NCBI RefSeq assembly: GCF_000167355.1
Contig: NZ_AAEW02000006.1
Span: 124,001 to 188,000 of the forward strand
Source of the DNA: Desulfuromonas acetoxidans DSM 684
Lineage (GTDB): Bacteria > Desulfobacterota > Desulfuromonadia > Desulfuromonadales > Desulfuromonadaceae
Length of the DNA stretch: 64,000 nucleotides
Direction: 5' to 3'
Shown here: positions 17,150 to 25,885 of the stretch, one piece after another
How the letters are laid out: each line of letters begins with the position of its first letter
Position numbering within the stretch: position 1 is the first letter of the stretch
The notes under the pieces: model-generated
The model's input: only the letters and a program-made list of their open reading frames with translations
What the model was told of the DNA's origin: nothing
Databases searched by the model: none
Made by a program: the position numbers and the translations under genes

Positions 17150-18214
17150 TCAATCATCACGTACCGGAGCAAGCTCACCGGTACGACGACTTTCATAGCC
17201 GGGCAGCTCCGAAAGAATTTTGCGGTATTGCGGTGAACGGATCACCTCAACCAGAGCCGTAATGCGTGGGTCAGACATGGCCGCGTCGAGAATACAGAAT
17301 TCATACGCTTCCTGGCGCACGGAAATAAAATCAAGATTCTGTTGGTCACACACCAGACGCAATGAGACACCCGCCTGAGCAAAACCGCTACGGATCGCCA
17401 GAGCAACGGCACTGTGGTCATTAACCGTATGGGTGGGAACAAAATTATTTTCGTGCAATTCATCGAGAACCTGCCGGGCACCCGAGCCCTCCTCACGGGC
17501 AATCCAGCGCATATCGGCTTTCAGGATCGCGCCAGCACCATTCTGCGCCAACCCCGGAGACAGAGCCAGGCCCTCTTCCCAATCGGCAATTCGCACCAGA
17601 TGAAAATCAGAGTGAAGGATTTGGGCGGCAGCCTGACGATTGCCCTGCTCCTCATCCGATTTACACAAATGAATACCGGCAACATGGATCAGGCCCTGTT
17701 CCAGTAACTCCAGAGCGGTACGACTGGAACGTTGCAACACCACCATACGGAACGGCGTCTGGCGGGCATACTCGGCGGCTAACAGACCCACCGCCGGATC
17801 ACAACAGGCAATCACCAGCGTCCTGACCGGTTCAGCAAACGGGTGATCGACGCATTTGCCGTCACGACACACACCATCATGAGGCACCATCCCCATCGGA
17901 CTGTGTTCGACAGGATACAACAGATGGCGCGACCCCACCATGGCGCGCCAGTAGCGCACCGGGTCCTGCGTGGGCGGCCAGGCCCATTGGGCGGTATCCT
18001 TACCGGCCAAGACGAAAAGATCTTCGACACGACAGTGAAAGGCTGAAGCCAATGCGAGAGCGGCAGCGGTGGAAGGGATCAGCCGCCCTGCTTCAATGGC
18101 ACTGATACCGGTTCGCGACAACCCAGCCCGATCGGCCAGATCCTGCTGCGACCATCCCAGGCCCTCCCGTTTTGCGCGAATGGTATTTTGAAGGACAAAG
18201 TTTTCTTTTGACAT
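17150..18214 (-). CDS. HTH regulator with PBP-like substrate-binding domain
   Basis: 354 residues. An XRE-type helix-turn-helix at about 8-65 (NTIRAKREGLGWSQQDLADRAG, GISAIEAGRLIPS). From about residue 100 a periplasmic-binding-protein-like domain (TLVIACCDPAVGLLAAEYAR, VAGIHLCKSDEEQG, WIAREEGSGARQVLDEL, GFAQAGVSLRLVC) of the kind seen in MoeA-like and molybdate/tungstate-responsive regulators. It lies between the TonB/binding-protein operon and modA-molbindin, so it probably senses the transported oxyanion and controls both sides. A 23-bp palindrome just before its own start codon suggests autoregulation. The ligand is inferred. Confidence 0.87.
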   Translation of the reverse strand: MSKENFVLQNTIRAKREGLGWSQQDLADRAGLSRTGISAIEAGRLIPSTAAALALASAFHCRVEDLFVLAGKDTAQWAWPPTQDPVRYWRAMVGSRHLLYPVEHSPMGMVPHDGVCRDGKCVDHPFAEPVRTLVIACCDPAVGLLAAEYARQTPFRMVVLQRSSRTALELLEQGLIHVAGIHLCKSDEEQGNRQAAAQILHSDFHLVRIADWEEGLALSPGLAQNGAGAILKADMRWIAREEGSGARQVLDELHENNFVPTHTVNDHSAVALAIRSGFAQAGVSLRLVCDQQNLDFISVRQEAYEFCILDAAMSDPRITALVEVIRSPQYRKILSELPGYESRRTGELAPVRDD

Positions 18215-18218
18215 ATTT

Positions 18219-18241
18219 ATATCACCATGACATGATTATAT
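18219..18241. promoter_or_regulatory. 23-bp palindrome between regulator and modA
   Basis: Symmetric about 18230: CATG-A-CATG core flanked by ATAT on the left and ATAT on the right (two mismatched positions per arm). It begins 5 nt before the regulator's start codon and lies 140 nt before modA. Position and symmetry fit an operator of the HTH/PBP regulator. Confidence 0.5.
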
Positions 18242-18298
18242 CTCACAGACGGAGGGCTCGTTCAAGAGTCTCCCATTCAAGGATCAGCCGATCCACGC

Positions 18299-18313
18299 TG
18301 GCTATATCAGCCA
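18299..18313. promoter_or_regulatory. Inverted repeat before modA
   Basis: TGGCT and AGCCA arms separated by ATATC, 68 nt before the modA start. It could be a second binding site or a small leader hairpin; it is too short to judge. Confidence 0.25.
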
Positions 18314-18380
18314 TGCCCATGAGTTAAGACAGACTCAACGATAGCATTCCCCTGTTTTTTTTAGAAAGGATAAAGTTGTC

Positions 18381-19118
18381 ATGCGAAGTTTCCTGATTGC
18401 CATTATTCTGTCTCTGGTGCTTTCCTCCACATCCATGGCTGGAACGATCAACATCTCGGTTGCCGCCAGCATGACGGATGCCGTCAAAGAGCTCATCACT
18501 TTGTTTCAACAACAACACCCCGAAACAACGGTGCTGCCAAACTTCGCTTCATCAGGGGCTCTGGCCAAGCAGATTGCCCAGGGTGCACCAGCGCAGCTTT
18601 ATATCTCCGCCAACCCCAAATGGATGACTTATCTGGTCGACAACGATCTGATCGATAAAGAACGTGTACACACCCTTGCCTACAACACGTTAGTCTTTAC
18701 AGGAAGGCCTGACGTCGCGTTGCAAGAGATGAATGACCTTCTGGCGTTGGAGACCCTGGCCATTGGCAGTCCGAAGAGTGTTCCAGCCGGTCAATATGCC
18801 GAGCAAGCTCTGCAAGCCGCGGGTCTCTATGAACAACTGCAAACGCGGCTGGTACTTGCCAAGGATGTTCGCCAGGCGTTGCTTTATGCAGACCGCGGGG
18901 AAGTTGACGGCGCGTTTGTCTATAAAACCGATGCCCTTCTGGCACAACATGCCAAGATACTTCTTGACGTTCCCCAACACCTTTATAATGAAGTCACCTA
19001 CCCGTTTGCTCTGACACACAGCGGTGAAAAAAGCGCCGAAGCCTACGCATTTGCAGCGTTTCTCTCAACTGAAAAAGCCTCCGACATTCTGGAACACTAC
19101 GGCTTTGTAATTCGTTGA
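18381..19118 (+). CDS. modA: Molybdate-binding periplasmic protein
   Basis: 245 residues with a signal peptide (about 1-20, ending SMA). The mature part starts TINISVAASMTDAVKELITLF and contains FASSGALAKQI, GAPAQLYISAN and DRGEVDGAFVYKTDA, all typical of ModA, which binds molybdate or tungstate through main-chain and Ser/Tyr contacts. ModA normally delivers to ModBC, but neither gene follows; only a molbindin-like gene does. The partner ABC genes must be elsewhere, or this ModA works with another importer. Confidence 0.93.
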   Translation: MRSFLIAIILSLVLSSTSMAGTINISVAASMTDAVKELITLFQQQHPETTVLPNFASSGALAKQIAQGAPAQLYISANPKWMTYLVDNDLIDKERVHTLAYNTLVFTGRPDVALQEMNDLLALETLAIGSPKSVPAGQYAEQALQAAGLYEQLQTRLVLAKDVRQALLYADRGEVDGAFVYKTDALLAQHAKILLDVPQHLYNEVTYPFALTHSGEKSAEAYAFAAFLSTEKASDILEHYGFVIR

Positions 19119-19230
19119 GCACCACCACTTGCATCCCCCAGAAAAGTGCTATACTACACATTGAGGTCGTTACAAAAGACTGAGCCAGTAACACATTGAG
19201 CTTTACCCCCCTCACGCGATGGAGAAGACC

Positions 19231-19443
19231 ATGAAACTGAGCGCACGCAACACCATGAAAGGCACGATCAAAGACATTATTCTCGGCCAAGTCAACGCGG
19301 AAGTGATTCTGGAACTGCCCGGCGGAGAGGTGATCACCTCAATTATTTCAAAAGATGCCGCCGAAGCTCTGGGTCTCACCAAAGGCAAAACAGCGTATGC
19401 CATCATTAAAGCGTCTGCCGTTGTTTTAGGCACAGACGATTAA
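19231..19443 (+). CDS. Molbindin (TOBE/Mop-domain protein)
   Basis: 70 residues from ATG 19231 (GGAG eight bases before). Single Mop domain: KLSARNTMKGTIKDIILGQVNAEVILEL, then GGEVITSIISKDAAEALGL and AYAIIKASAVVLG. This is the standard length of molbindins, cytoplasmic proteins that store or buffer molybdate or tungstate as hexamers. It lies 112 nt after modA and shares its terminator, so the pair may be one transcript. Confidence 0.92.
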   Translation: MKLSARNTMKGTIKDIILGQVNAEVILELPGGEVITSIISKDAAEALGLTKGKTAYAIIKASAVVLGTDD

Positions 19444-19460
19444 GACAAAGAATATAATTT

Positions 19461-19504
19461 AAACAACAAAAGGGGGGTGGCACGCCACTCCCCTTTTGTT
19501 GTTT
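19461..19504. terminator. Bidirectional terminator between molbindin gene and metF
   Basis: A long, nearly perfect stem (about 20 pairs, one G-U) with A-rich and T-rich flanks on either side; it can serve both convergent genes. Confidence 0.9.
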
Positions 19505-19523
19505 CAGTTGTCCTCTGCCAATA

Positions 19524-20393
19524 TCAGCGCAAGCCCAGTCGGGAAAAAATCTCACACGTCGCGGTGGCACTGTTCAATGTATAGAAGTGAATACCACTGA
19601 CCTGATGGGCAACCAGGTCTTTGACCTGTTCTATGGCCCAGTCGATACCGATTTGTTCAACATCTTCTTCACTGTCTGCTTCAGTGACCCGCCTGAGTAA
19701 AGGAGCCGGAAAACGTGCTCCGGCTGCCAGTTCGGCCATGCGCATCATCCCTTTGCGGGTACGTAACGGCATGATACCGGCAATAATTGGCACCTCAATT
19801 CCGGCCAGACAGCAGCGATCACAAAAATCGTAAAAATCACGATTATCAAAAAACAGTTGGGTGACAATGTAGTCGGCTCCGGCATCCACTTTTTGTTTAA
19901 GATAATCAATTTCCAGCAAACGGTTTGGCATTTCGGGATGTCCTTCCGGGAAACCGGCGACTCCGATACTGAAACCTGGAAAACGCTCACGGATGAATTT
20001 CACCAGATCAATAGCATGCGCAAAACCGTTAACGGGCGGGGTCCAATCCGGATCATCCAACGGCGGGTCGCCGCGCAAAGCCAATACATTTTCGATACCG
20101 TTTTGCTCATATTCAGCGAGAATCATCGCGACGTCATCACGCGTTGCAGCCACACATGTCTGGTGTGGCACCACGGTAACTCCCGTTTCGTTATGAATCC
20201 GTAACACGAGATCATGAGTTTGACTACGGGTGGACCCACCAGCTCCGTAGGTCACACTCACCGATGAAGGGGCCAATGGAGCTAACTCGGCAATATTGTC
20301 AAACAACCGTTCCCCACCAACAACTGTTTTTGGTGGGAAAAATTCGAAACTCAATGAGATTCGTCCCTGGTCGAGAATCTCTTTCATCAACAT
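19524..20393 (-). CDS. metF: 5,10-Methylenetetrahydrofolate reductase
   Basis: 289 residues. SLSFEFFPPKT (catalytic Glu), SVTYGAGGSTR, VLALRGDPP (FAD/folate-binding Asp) and DAGADYIVTQLFFD are the family's hallmark segments. TIM-barrel flavoenzyme that reduces methylene-THF to methyl-THF for methionine synthesis or acetyl-CoA pathway use. Start ATG 20393 or the ATG two codons later. It follows the PHP phosphatase gene by 15 nt on the same strand. Confidence 0.96.
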   Translation of the reverse strand: MLMKEILDQGRISLSFEFFPPKTVVGGERLFDNIAELAPLAPSSVSVTYGAGGSTRSQTHDLVLRIHNETGVTVVPHQTCVAATRDDVAMILAEYEQNGIENVLALRGDPPLDDPDWTPPVNGFAHAIDLVKFIRERFPGFSIGVAGFPEGHPEMPNRLLEIDYLKQKVDAGADYIVTQLFFDNRDFYDFCDRCCLAGIEVPIIAGIMPLRTRKGMMRMAELAAGARFPAPLLRRVTEADSEEDVEQIGIDWAIEQVKDLVAHQVSGIHFYTLNSATATCEIFSRLGLR

Positions 20394-20408
20394 ATCACAT
20401 CACATCCT

Positions 20409-21260
20409 TTACTGAGGTGCCGCCGGACAACGCCATTGGCAATGATAGCCGGCTTCCTGTAACAAGGCGATCACAGTCGCAAGGTGCGCTCCGACGGAAT
20501 CAACACCATGAGAATCATCTCCAGGGAGAAGATCGATCCCCAGTTGCAGCGCATGGTGCAACACCGGCACACTGACATAAGGCTCTTGAGCCCCTTTAAA
20601 CAAAGCCCGTGCATTGTAGTCAAGAATCAACCCTAATTCCGAAATCCGATGCAAGTTTCGTCGTATGCGTTGTTCAACAGCGGGGCACTGCAAACGGGTC
20701 GGATAATCGTGATCATGCAGGCGAATCAAGTCAAAATGGCCCACGACTTCGGGTTGCAGCTCGTTGATCATCGCCAACTGGGCATCGAAATAGGCACAAT
20801 ACAGCGGCTCATAGCCACCATGTTGATCAAACGCGTCCTGGTAATCCGCCAGACTGAAATCGAAACAACGACCATCGACATGGTGTACGGAACCAACCAG
20901 ATAATCGAGGCCAAACTCTGTTCTGAGTTGTTTGGCAAAATCGAGAGAGCCGGGATAATATTCCGTCTCCATACCGACAAACAATGTCAGACGATCACGA
21001 TACTCCTGCTGAAGTTGACGGGCGGTATCAACATAGCGGGAAAACTGATCCTGCAAATACCGAGCTGTCAAGCCAGCTTCACGTTCATCCGGATAAAGAA
21101 AGGCATCTTCGGTGGGAGGCATATGCTCGGTCAGCCCAACCCAGGAGAATCCCTGCCGCGCATACTCTTCAACCATCTCAGCCAGGGTATCTCGGGCATG
21201 CAGGCAGAATTGGCCACTGTGCCCACCATGAGCGGATACGAACCGGGGTTGTTGCTGTGA
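20409..21260 (-). CDS. PHP-domain phosphoesterase, HisK-type histidinol-phosphatase
   Basis: 283 residues from ATG 21260 (AGGAGGTG upstream). The metal ligands of the PHP fold are visible: SAHGGHSGQFCLHARDTLAEMVE, GLTEHMPP, GMETEYYPG, DYLVGSVHHVDG, VVGHFDLIRLHDHD and PGDDSHG. This pattern fits histidinol-phosphatase of the HisJ/HisK family (last phosphatase step of histidine synthesis). The first motif is AHGGHS rather than DxHxH. No other his gene is nearby, so a different phosphoester substrate is possible. Confidence 0.85.
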   Translation of the reverse strand, partial: SQQQPRFVSAHGGHSGQFCLHARDTLAEMVEEYARQGFSWVGLTEHMPPTEDAFLYPDEREAGLTARYLQDQFSRYVDTARQLQQEYRDRLTLFVGMETEYYPGSLDFAKQLRTEFGLDYLVGSVHHVDGRCFDFSLADYQDAFDQHGGYEPLYCAYFDAQLAMINELQPEVVGHFDLIRLHDHDYPTRLQCPAVEQRIRRNLHRISELGLILDYNARALFKGAQEPYVSVPVLHHALQLGIDLLPGDDSHGVDSVGAHLATVIALLQEAGYHCQWRCPAAPQ

Positions 21261-21386
21261 CATCGCTTTCACCTCCTGTTCCGATGTTAAACGTCCAGAC
21301 AAGACACTTTACAAGGATACCTAGCTCAAGGTATATCAGATTCACAGATGTCAACAACACCCCTGCCTTCGTTCACAGGAGTCCTG

Positions 21387-21770
21387 ATGAAAAAGATTAT
21401 CGCCACCGAAGCGGCCCCGGCAGCCATCGGCCCTTATTCGCAAGCCGTCCAGATCGACCATATGACTTATTTTTCCGGCCAGATCCCTTTGGATCCACAC
21501 TCGGGCGAATTGATCACTGAGTCCATTCACGCGGAAACCGAGCAGGTGATGAAAAACATGCAGGCCGCATTAGCCGGAGCAGACCTGGAGTTCCGTCATG
21601 TGGTTAAAACCACCATTTATCTGACGGATATGTCTGACTTCGCTGTGGTCAACGATATTTACGGCCGTTTTTTCCCGGAAAAACCTCCGGCACGGGCCTG
21701 TGTGGCGGTTGCAGCCCTTCCCAAAGGATGCCACATTGAGATCGAATGGATCGCCAGCAGCCAGGCTTAA
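21387..21770 (+). CDS. ridA: RidA (YjgF/YER057c) reactive imine deaminase
   Basis: 127 residues from ATG 21387 (AGGAG upstream). IGPYSQAV, YFSGQIPLDPHSGEL, VVKTTIYLTDMSDFAVVNDIY, PARACVAVAALPKGCHIEIEWIA. The arginine and the C-terminal glutamate that hold the substrate carboxylate are present. It removes the 2-aminoacrylate and other enamines released by PLP enzymes. Monocistronic, with a possible terminator directly after it. Confidence 0.95.
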   Translation: MKKIIATEAAPAAIGPYSQAVQIDHMTYFSGQIPLDPHSGELITESIHAETEQVMKNMQAALAGADLEFRHVVKTTIYLTDMSDFAVVNDIYGRFFPEKPPARACVAVAALPKGCHIEIEWIASSQA

Positions 21771-21781
21771 TCCTGCGGCAA

Positions 21782-21806
21782 AGCCAGGTTACTCCGCCTG
21801 GTTTTT
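21782..21806 (+). terminator. Probable terminator of ridA
   Basis: A seven-pair stem (21782-21788 with 21797-21803, one G-U) followed by T-run; it overlaps the 3' end of the convergent gene. Confidence 0.5.
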
Positions 21807-22952
21807 GCGGATGTAATACTCGAGGCCGGACTTTTTTATGGTCTTTCCGGCTAATTCCGCCTCGGCATAATCATCAAACTGACCGACAATCACCTCGTAA
21901 CGCCGGTGCTCAGCGCTACCGCGTGTCTGCAAATAGCTTTTCATACCCAGCTTAAGCAGACGCGCCACCCTTTGGTCTGCGTAGTCGTGATTGCGAAACA
22001 CGCCACTGAGCAGCACATAGCGTTTGGGTTGTTGTTGGTCCTGGGTGGCATGGCGGTCCATCTGGGCACGCCGTTGCGACTTTTGCTTTTCAGCGTTTTT
22101 TTGCCACCCATCGCCATTAAACGGTGCAATGCGCTGAACGATGTGGTAGCCGTCACTAGACTCCAGCAAAATCGCCGGTGAATAACAGGGGCGGCCGGCC
22201 AGTTCCCGGGAAAAATTTTCCGGCATACTGGTCAGAGAAATTCCACCGACATAACCACCGGACTGGGCTTCGCTGCCCGTTGAAAACTCTCGCGCCAGCT
22301 CTTCGAATAATTCACCATCCTCCAAGCGCTGCATCACTTGACGCGCCTGGGTCAATGTTGGCAGCGTAATGCGCCGCAAATGATAAATATGCGGTTCACA
22401 ATGCCACGGTTTTTCCGGCAATACCCAGCCGAGATCCGTCAATTTGCGCTCAAGATCAAATCCCGGCAAACCGAGTTTTTCGGCAATCACCAGCGCCATA
22501 CTCGAAAGGTTATACTCCCCCAGGCGGAACAACACTTCGCCAAGATAATAATACCCATAGGAAAAACCGGGATTGAGTTCAAGCACGCGGGTGAATTCCT
22601 GGTGTGCCAAAGGTAAGCGTCCGGCTGCCAGATAGAAAACCCCCATCTCCATGTGGAGAAAATCCTCCTCTGGAGCTTTGTCGATCGCCAGTTGCAACTC
22701 TTCAATAGCTTGGTCGACAAAGCCCAAATCATAGAGAACCTGGGACAGATTACGGTGAATATTCGGATCATCGGAACCGGATTCCAAAGCCAGGCGGTAA
22801 GAGCGCACCGCCCAGAAGGGGTGACCGGCCTCAAGGTGGCGCTCAGCCAGTTGGCGATGAACATCACTGACCCGAATCGGTTCCTCGGCAAACGCCGACG
22901 TCAGGCAGGTTAAAACAAAACAGCAACAGAGGCACTGTTTGAATAAATTCAC
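21789..22952 (-). CDS. Exported TPR / parvulin-like / SPOR protein
   Basis: 387 residues. Signal peptide about 1-22. TPR repeats about 30-165 (AERHLEAGHPFWAVRSYRLAL; AIEELQLAIDKAPE; LAHQEFTRVLELNPGFSYGYYYLGEVLF). A parvulin-type segment about 190-275 (RRITLPTLTQARQVMQRLEDGELFEELAREFSTG..GGYVGG, DGYHIVQRI). A C-terminal SPOR domain about 310-380 (YVLLSGVFRNHDYADQRVARL, YEVIVGQFDDYAEAE) that would bind denuded peptidoglycan. The combination suggests an envelope protein near the division site. Four-base overlap with the glycosylase gene upstream. Confidence 0.85.
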   Translation of the reverse strand: MNLFKQCLCCCFVLTCLTSAFAEEPIRVSDVHRQLAERHLEAGHPFWAVRSYRLALESGSDDPNIHRNLSQVLYDLGFVDQAIEELQLAIDKAPEEDFLHMEMGVFYLAAGRLPLAHQEFTRVLELNPGFSYGYYYLGEVLFRLGEYNLSSMALVIAEKLGLPGFDLERKLTDLGWVLPEKPWHCEPHIYHLRRITLPTLTQARQVMQRLEDGELFEELAREFSTGSEAQSGGYVGGISLTSMPENFSRELAGRPCYSPAILLESSDGYHIVQRIAPFNGDGWQKNAEKQKSQRRAQMDRHATQDQQQPKRYVLLSGVFRNHDYADQRVARLLKLGMKSYLQTRGSAEHRRYEVIVGQFDDYAEAELAGKTIKKSGLEYYIRKNQAE

Positions 22953-23680
22953 GGGGAATCCTCCTGTGCCAGGCGTGACATCACGGCCTTCATATCTTCC
23001 CAGACATCCCGCTTGCCTGCGGGATTGCGCAGCAGATAGGCCGGATGGTAGGTCGGCATCAACGCAATGCCCTGATACGCGGCCCAGTTGCCGCGCAACC
23101 GACTGATCGGCGTCTGTTGTTGAAGCAGGGTCTGGGCGGCAAATTTACCTAAGGCAACAATGACCCGCGGTTTCAGGCTGGCCAGCTGTTGTTTGAGAAA
23201 CGGCTCACACGCAGCAATTTCATCCGGTTGCGGATTGCGATTTTGCGGTGGACGGCATTTTACCACATTGCAGATATAGACCTGTTCGCGGTCAAGCCCC
23301 ATGGCAAACAGGATGCGTTCGAGCAGTCGCCCCGCCTCACCGACAAACGGCACGCCCTGCTCATCCTCGTCACGTCCCGGCCCCTCACCGACAAACACCA
23401 GTTCGGCATGGGGGTTGCCACTGCCAAAGACAATCGACTTGCGGCCCTGTGCCAGGCCGCAGCGCTGACAGTCACCCAACTCCTGGCGAATCTCTTCCAA
23501 CGAGGGCGGGCGGCAATCACATCGGCCCGTCTGGCATTGCGGTTGTTCATGGCACAACGGCAACACATCACCATGGTCTTCCAGATACAATTCGTTAACG
23601 CCAAGACTGTGCAGTTCCGTCAACACAGCCCGTGTCTGGCTCAACATCTCATGCATGGTTTGCTCGAAGCTCTGTGGCAT
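22949..23680 (-). CDS. Family 4 iron-sulfur uracil-DNA glycosylase
   Basis: 243 residues. [30 protein letters not shown] (motif A), [14 protein letters not shown] and HPAYLLR (motif B) define the type 4 family, with four cysteines arranged to hold a 4Fe-4S cluster. It excises uracil from DNA. An extra N-terminal region of about 60 residues with its own Cys-rich patch ([14 protein letters not shown]) is unusual; N-terminal extensions occur in proteins related to phage DNA polymerase tails. Confidence 0.92.
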   Translation of the reverse strand: MPQSFEQTMHEMLSQTRAVLTELHSLGVNELYLEDHGDVLPLCHEQPQCQTGRCDCRPPSLEEIRQELGDCQRCGLAQGRKSIVFGSGNPHAELVFVGEGPGRDEDEQGVPFVGEAGRLLERILFAMGLDREQVYICNVVKCRPPQNRNPQPDEIAACEPFLKQQLASLKPRVIVALGKFAAQTLLQQQTPISRLRGNWAAYQGIALMPTYHPAYLLRNPAGKRDVWEDMKAVMSRLAQEDSP

Positions 23681-23762
23681 ACAGCTTTACATCCTTTAAC
23701 GGTGGCATTACTCTTAACCTATGAGGACTTCTCGTTACGTACCCATTCCCGGAGGGGCGACC

Positions 23763-24677
23763 ATGACTGCGTTCCTCACCATCACCACCGGTCTTTTCAT
23801 CCTTTTGCTGCCCGATAGTGCCTGGGCATGGGGCTTTGGTGTTCATCTGCAGCTGGGCAACCGTCTGCTGGAGAACCTGTCGCTGCTGTCGCCAGCACTG
23901 CAACACCTGCTAACCTACTATTCAGCGGACTTTCTTTACGGCAGTATCAGCGCCGATATCACCCTGGGGAAAAAATACACTCACTACCTCAAGCACTGCC
24001 ACAGTTGGAACATGGGCTTCAAGGTTCTCGACGCTGCCGAAAATGATGCCCAGCGGGCTTGTGCCTACGGCTACCTTGCGCATCTGGCCGCCGATACGGT
24101 TGCCCATTCCTATATGGTGCCGTTCAAGATGATTCGCAGTTACAATACGGTGCTGCTCAATCACGCTTATTGGGAGCTGCGATTTGAATCGCAGATCCCC
24201 GCCCAAATCTGGCAGGAAGCACGCCTTCTCGCCTGGCTCGATTTCAAACAACACGACCAACTGTTACGCCGGGTTCTGGTGAATACGTTGTTTTCGTTCG
24301 GCACCAACAAGCGGTTGTTCAACTCCATGCTACTCATCAGTCGCATTCAGCGCTGGCAAAAATTGTTGCAAACCGTTGATCGACACTCCAGCTGGGTCGT
24401 CGGTGAAGAGGAACGCAAGGAATATCTGGAGCTGGCCTTTCAAGCTGTTGTCAGTATCCTCAGCGACGAAGACAGTCCCTATCTGCAGGCCGACCCTACC
24501 GGTGAGCGCGCCATCAACAGTGCCAAGCAGATTCGCACCAACCTCAATGCTCTGTGGCTTGACGGTAAACTGCCCCGTTCGCACAGTGATCAGCTAATCC
24601 AGGAGCTCAAGCTGGAATTCTGCCAGGCGATCACCGATCCCAAACGCCTGCTCAAGCTGCTGGCGAATCAAACCTGA
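23763..24677 (+). CDS. Exported zinc-dependent phospholipase C-like protein
   Basis: 304 residues from ATG 23763 (GGAGG upstream). The signal peptide ends AWA, so the mature chain would start at the Trp of WGFGVHLQLG. Zinc phospholipases C use the amino group and carbonyl of Trp1 as a zinc ligand, together with His/Asp residues such as those in SADITLGKKYTHYLKHCHSW and AYLAHLAADTVAHSYMV. Helical throughout. Whether it cleaves phospholipids is unknown. Convergent with coaBC, the 3' ends overlapping by 10 bp. Confidence 0.85.
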   Translation: MTAFLTITTGLFILLLPDSAWAWGFGVHLQLGNRLLENLSLLSPALQHLLTYYSADFLYGSISADITLGKKYTHYLKHCHSWNMGFKVLDAAENDAQRACAYGYLAHLAADTVAHSYMVPFKMIRSYNTVLLNHAYWELRFESQIPAQIWQEARLLAWLDFKQHDQLLRRVLVNTLFSFGTNKRLFNSMLLISRIQRWQKLLQTVDRHSSWVVGEEERKEYLELAFQAVVSILSDEDSPYLQADPTGERAINSAKQIRTNLNALWLDGKLPRSHSDQLIQELKLEFCQAITDPKRLLKLLANQT

Positions 24678-25885
24678 TCGGTCTTAGCCTCTCTTTGTTT
24701 GAGCAGTTCAACCACCCGGTCGAGCAACTGGTGGGCCACTTCATCCTTGCTCAACTGCGGCAGCGCCTCAACGTGACCATCGGCATGCAACAGTTTAACA
24801 ATATTGGTATCCACATCAAATCCGGCTCCCGCTTGCGTCACGTCGTTGGCAACAATCAGATCGAGGTTCTTACGTTTCAATTTGTCGGCAGCATGCTTGA
24901 GAAGATCCTGGGTCTCTGCAGCAAACCCCACCAGGACCCGTCCCTCTTTACCGGCCCCAACCTCGGCAAGGATATCGGGATTTTTTTCCAGCACCAGGGT
25001 CATATCTTCGTCAGACTTTTTGAGTTTCTGCGTTGACAGACTGGCAGGTCGGTAATCAGCAACGGCCGCTGACTTGACCACGGCAGTGGCCTTCGGCAAT
25101 GCGTCAAGCACGGTTTTGCGCATCTGTTCAGCACTGACCACCGGAATCAGGGTCACGCCTTGCGGCGGCGTCAAAAAAGTCGGACCACTGACCAGCACCA
25201 CGTCGGCACCACGCATCCGCGCCGCCCGCGCAATGGCATAGCCCATTTTCCCCGACGAATAGTTGCTCAGATAACGCACCGGATCAAGCTCTTCGCGGGT
25301 CGGTCCGGCGGTGACCAGCAGGTGTTGCCCGGCGAGATCCTGAGGCGCCAGAACCGCCTGGGCGGCGGAAAAGATCGCTTCGGGTTCTGGGAGCTTGCCC
25401 TGCCCTTCATACCCACAGGCCAACGCTCCGACGGCAGGATTGATAAAATGATAACCCAGCTCACGCAGACAGGCCTCATTGCGCTGATAGATGGGATTTT
25501 CATACATATGGACATTCATGGCTGGAGCAAACAACACCGGTGCGCGCGTGGCCATCAACGCGGTGGTTAACAGATCATCGGCAATGCCGGCAGCCACCTT
25601 GCCGATCACATTGGCAGTGGCTGGAGCCACCAGGAACAGATCAGCCCGGTCCGCCAGCGAGATATGACCGATCTCTTTTTCTTGATAAAGGTTGAAAAGT
25701 TCTGTATGAACAGGATTTCCCGACAACGTCTGAAATGTCAGGGGGGTAACAAATTCCTGAGCACTGCGCGTCATGATCACCGAAACATCGGCTCCGGCTT
25801 TAACCAACAGACGCAACAACTCAACGGCCTTATACACGGCAATGCCACCACAGACTCCTAAAACCACTTTTTTGTTTTTAAACAT
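24668..25885 (-). CDS. coaBC: Bifunctional CoaB/CoaC (pantothenoylcysteine synthetase/decarboxylase)
   Basis: 405 residues. N-terminal FMN decarboxylase (about 1-180: [17 protein letters not shown], catalytic His in [41 protein letters not shown]). C-terminal CTP-dependent ligase (about 185-395: [59 protein letters not shown]). It makes 4'-phosphopantetheine from phosphopantothenate and cysteine for coenzyme A. Confidence 0.96.
   Translation of the reverse strand: [405 protein letters not shown]

Noticed and set aside
18215-18380. Classical ModE box between the regulator and modA
   Set aside because: The TATAT-rich inverted repeat lacks the ModE spacing; the observed palindrome is centred on CATGACATG and fits another regulator better.
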